NCBI GenBank assembly: GCA_030641465.1
Contig: DAOWHK010000064.1
Coordinates: forward strand, 1-6,847
From: Parachlamydiales bacterium
GTDB taxonomy: Bacteria > Chlamydiota > Chlamydiia > Chlamydiales > Simkaniaceae
Direction of reading: 5' to 3'
Length of the DNA: 6,847 nucleotides
Below the pieces are notes generated by a model. It was not told where the DNA came from, searched no databases, and was given only the letters and a program-made list of their open reading frames with translations. Shown here piece after piece: positions 5,624-6,847 of the stretch (position 1 is its first letter; each line of letters begins with the position of its first letter). Made by a program: the position numbers and the translations under genes.

Positions 5624-6066
5624 TGGCAGTACAAAAACTTTCCTATGAACGTTCAGGGTTTACGATTAAGAATTTTCAAAAAGAAGCTGAGAGCTGCGAA
5701 TATGGAGCAAGCACTTTTGAAATTAATCAGCAGCGGATCAAATTTCGCGTAGGAAAGATCACTCCAACAAAAATAGGTCATTTTGTCACCTTATGGAAAC
5801 GAGAAAAAGGAGGACCAATTCTCCCGCTTGATTTACTTGATCCTATCGATTTTGTTGTAATTAGTGTGCGCCGCGTAAAACATTTTGGACAATTCGTCTT
5901 TCCAAAAGATGTGTTATATAACCAGGGGATTATTTCCAAAAATGGAGAAGGGGGAAAGAGGGCAATGAGACTCTACTTTCCATGGGATAATCCAGTGAGT
6001 CGACAAGCTATAAATACTCAAAGCTGGCAATGTAAGTATTTTTATGCATTGATATCAAATAAATAA
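5608..6066 (+). CDS. MepB-family protein
   Basis: 152-residue cytoplasmic protein of the MepB family, named after the third gene of the S. aureus mepRAB efflux locus. Matching stretches are EAESCEYGASTFEIN (26-40), KFRVGKITPTKIGHFVTLWK (45-64), FVVISV (82-87), HFGQFVFPKDVLYNQGIIS (92-110), GKRAMRLYFPWDN (116-128) and SRQAINTQSWQCKYFY (131-146). No signal or membrane segment. The family's biochemical role is not settled; I recall reports of nuclease-like fold similarity and DNA binding, but cannot confirm them here. The ATG at 5608 is preferred: AAGAGG lies four bases upstream and the family N-terminus fits; a TTG at 5587 would add seven unrelated residues. It overlaps tag by 16 bp, so it is translated as part of the alkylation-repair operon, which supports a DNA-related role by association. 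Confidence 0.88.
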   Translation: MHPDLVAVQKLSYERSGFTIKNFQKEAESCEYGASTFEINQQRIKFRVGKITPTKIGHFVTLWKREKGGPILPLDLLDPIDFVVISVRRVKHFGQFVFPKDVLYNQGIISKNGEGGKRAMRLYFPWDNPVSRQAINTQSWQCKYFYALISNK

Positions 6067-6092
6067 GATAGATAACAAAAAATTATTTTAAT

Positions 6093-6121
6093 TTGACTTT
6101 AATTAAGAAAAATTGCAAAAT
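6093..6121 (+). promoter_or_regulatory. Promoter of the gene at the right edge
   Basis: TTGACT (6093-6098, 5 of 6) and CAAAAT (6116-6121, 4 of 6) are separated by 17 bp in a very AT-rich gap (6067-6153). Transcription would begin near 6128, about 26 bases before the start codon. No GC-rich terminator hairpin was seen after the MepB-family gene, so some read-through from the operon is possible. Confidence 0.5.
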
Positions 6122-6153
6122 CAACTAATTTTTTAATATTTAAGGTGTTTTTT

Positions 6154-6847
6154 ATGGCAATTAGTGGTTTAGGTGTATCTTCAGAGTGGACTCCCAGAGT
6201 AACAAATGAAGTCGACGCTCTCAAAGAAAGAGTGTTGCAAGTGGTAAGAAACTCGATGCCTATTAGAACACTTTTTCGGCCGGAACTATCTATTGATTTA
6301 TCTCTTTTTGTGGAAAACCAAAAGCTTCTAAGTAATATTGCAACGATTTTAGCGCCATTTAGAGCTGATCCTTCGATTGATCGTTCATCAATTCGAGATT
6401 TGTTAGATAATGAGTTTGAAGGGATGTTTAATCAAGGTAGAGAAAAATACTTAGATTGTTTTATGGAGATATGTCTTGCTGCGATTGCAGAGGCGCCATT
6501 TGAAAGTCAACTTGATCCAGCAATTTCTGGACGCATTTTTACATTAAAAAACGCTTTGATTGCATGTGACAGTCCTAATTTGATTAGAAACAGTCAAAAA
6601 AAGAAAGGAATTACGCAGCAAACTGCTGAGGCAATTCAATTAGAAGGTCGAGCCTTTATCAGAGAGTGTTTAGAGCTCTATCTTTCCTTGTCAACCGAAA
6701 GACCTACGCGCCCTTTTCAGGAGGAATTACAAGTAACATCCGAAAAGCTTACTCCTTTTCTTAAGCAGATCACGCAAAAATATCTGAAAGAACATAAAAA
6801 GCCCTGCCCTGAAAATCCACTTACTTTTAGAAATCCTACTGGGCATA
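6154..6847 (+). CDS. Unrecognised protein, 3' end cut by window edge
   Basis: The frame is open from the ATG at 6154 to the last base (231 codons visible), preceded by TAAGGTG six bases upstream, a good ribosome binding site. It begins MAISGLGVSSEWTPRVTNEV and continues as a mostly helical chain of mixed charge, with LFRPELSIDLSLFVENQKLL (about 42-61), RSSIRDLLDNEFEGMF, YLDCFMEICLAAIAEAPFES and AFIRECLELYLSLSTERPTR. No signal peptide, membrane segment or motif that I know. The short Ser/Gly-rich polar start would suit a type III secretion signal if the host is a chlamydia-like bacterium, but this is speculation. It has its own promoter and is not tied to the repair operon. Coding is well supported by the ribosome site, the long open frame and codon use like its neighbours. 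Confidence 0.75.
   Translation, partial: MAISGLGVSSEWTPRVTNEVDALKERVLQVVRNSMPIRTLFRPELSIDLSLFVENQKLLSNIATILAPFRADPSIDRSSIRDLLDNEFEGMFNQGREKYLDCFMEICLAAIAEAPFESQLDPAISGRIFTLKNALIACDSPNLIRNSQKKKGITQQTAEAIQLEGRAFIRECLELYLSLSTERPTRPFQEELQVTSEKLTPFLKQITQKYLKEHKKPCPENPLTFRNPTGH

Noticed and set aside
4012..6066. Defence island or restriction-type system built on the MepB-family gene
   Set aside because: The neighbours are ordinary alkylation-repair enzymes; no nuclease motif, restriction or toxin-antitoxin partner is visible.

Overview
The window reads as chromosomal DNA of a low-GC Gram-negative bacterium. It has an OprM/NodT-type outer-membrane efflux channel, which requires an outer membrane, and AT-rich genes packed with short gaps and overlaps. 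The overall flavour suggests a chlamydia-like or other intracellular lineage (Parachlamydiales, with Legionella/Coxiella-like bacteria as alternatives). That taxonomic guess rests on general resemblance only; no rRNA or marker gene is present.

Left part (1-1799), drug or stress response: the 3' part of a TolC/OprM-family efflux channel meets, tail to tail with a 54-bp overlap, an HxlR-family winged-helix regulator. The regulator is divergent from a small stand-alone GyrI-like/AraC effector-binding protein. The shared intergenic region holds two palindromes. One lies inside the spacer of a good minus-strand promoter that would give a leaderless regulator transcript. A likely reading is a ligand- or redox-sensing regulator controlling itself and a multidrug-binding-type protein beside an efflux gene.

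Middle (1800-3341): a 307-bp stretch without an intact gene holds what look like remains of two decayed genes. One is the tail of a GNAT acetyltransferase (minus strand, amber codon, large internal deletion). The other is a short plus-strand fragment matching the linker of the intact Ada gene further right. Next is a minus-strand two-domain protein that fuses a YjjX/DUF84-type inosine/xanthosine triphosphatase to a HIT hydrolase, behind a signal-peptide-like N-terminus. A 218-bp gap follows, with one coding-like scrap.

Right part (3342-6847): a class I SAM-dependent methyltransferase is followed by a tight three-gene set, Ada, TagI and a MepB-family protein. Ada overlaps TagI by 20 bp and TagI overlaps the MepB-family gene by 16 bp. 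Ada (methyl sensor/transferase) and TagI (3-methyladenine glycosylase) form an alkylation-repair operon, and the third gene places the poorly understood MepB family in it. A separate promoter then precedes an unrecognised helical protein that runs off the right edge.

I see no CRISPR array, insertion sequence, tRNA, rRNA or phage gene. The most noteworthy points are the Ada-TagI-MepB operon, the signal-bearing NTPase-HIT fusion, and the gene relics at 1792-2060.
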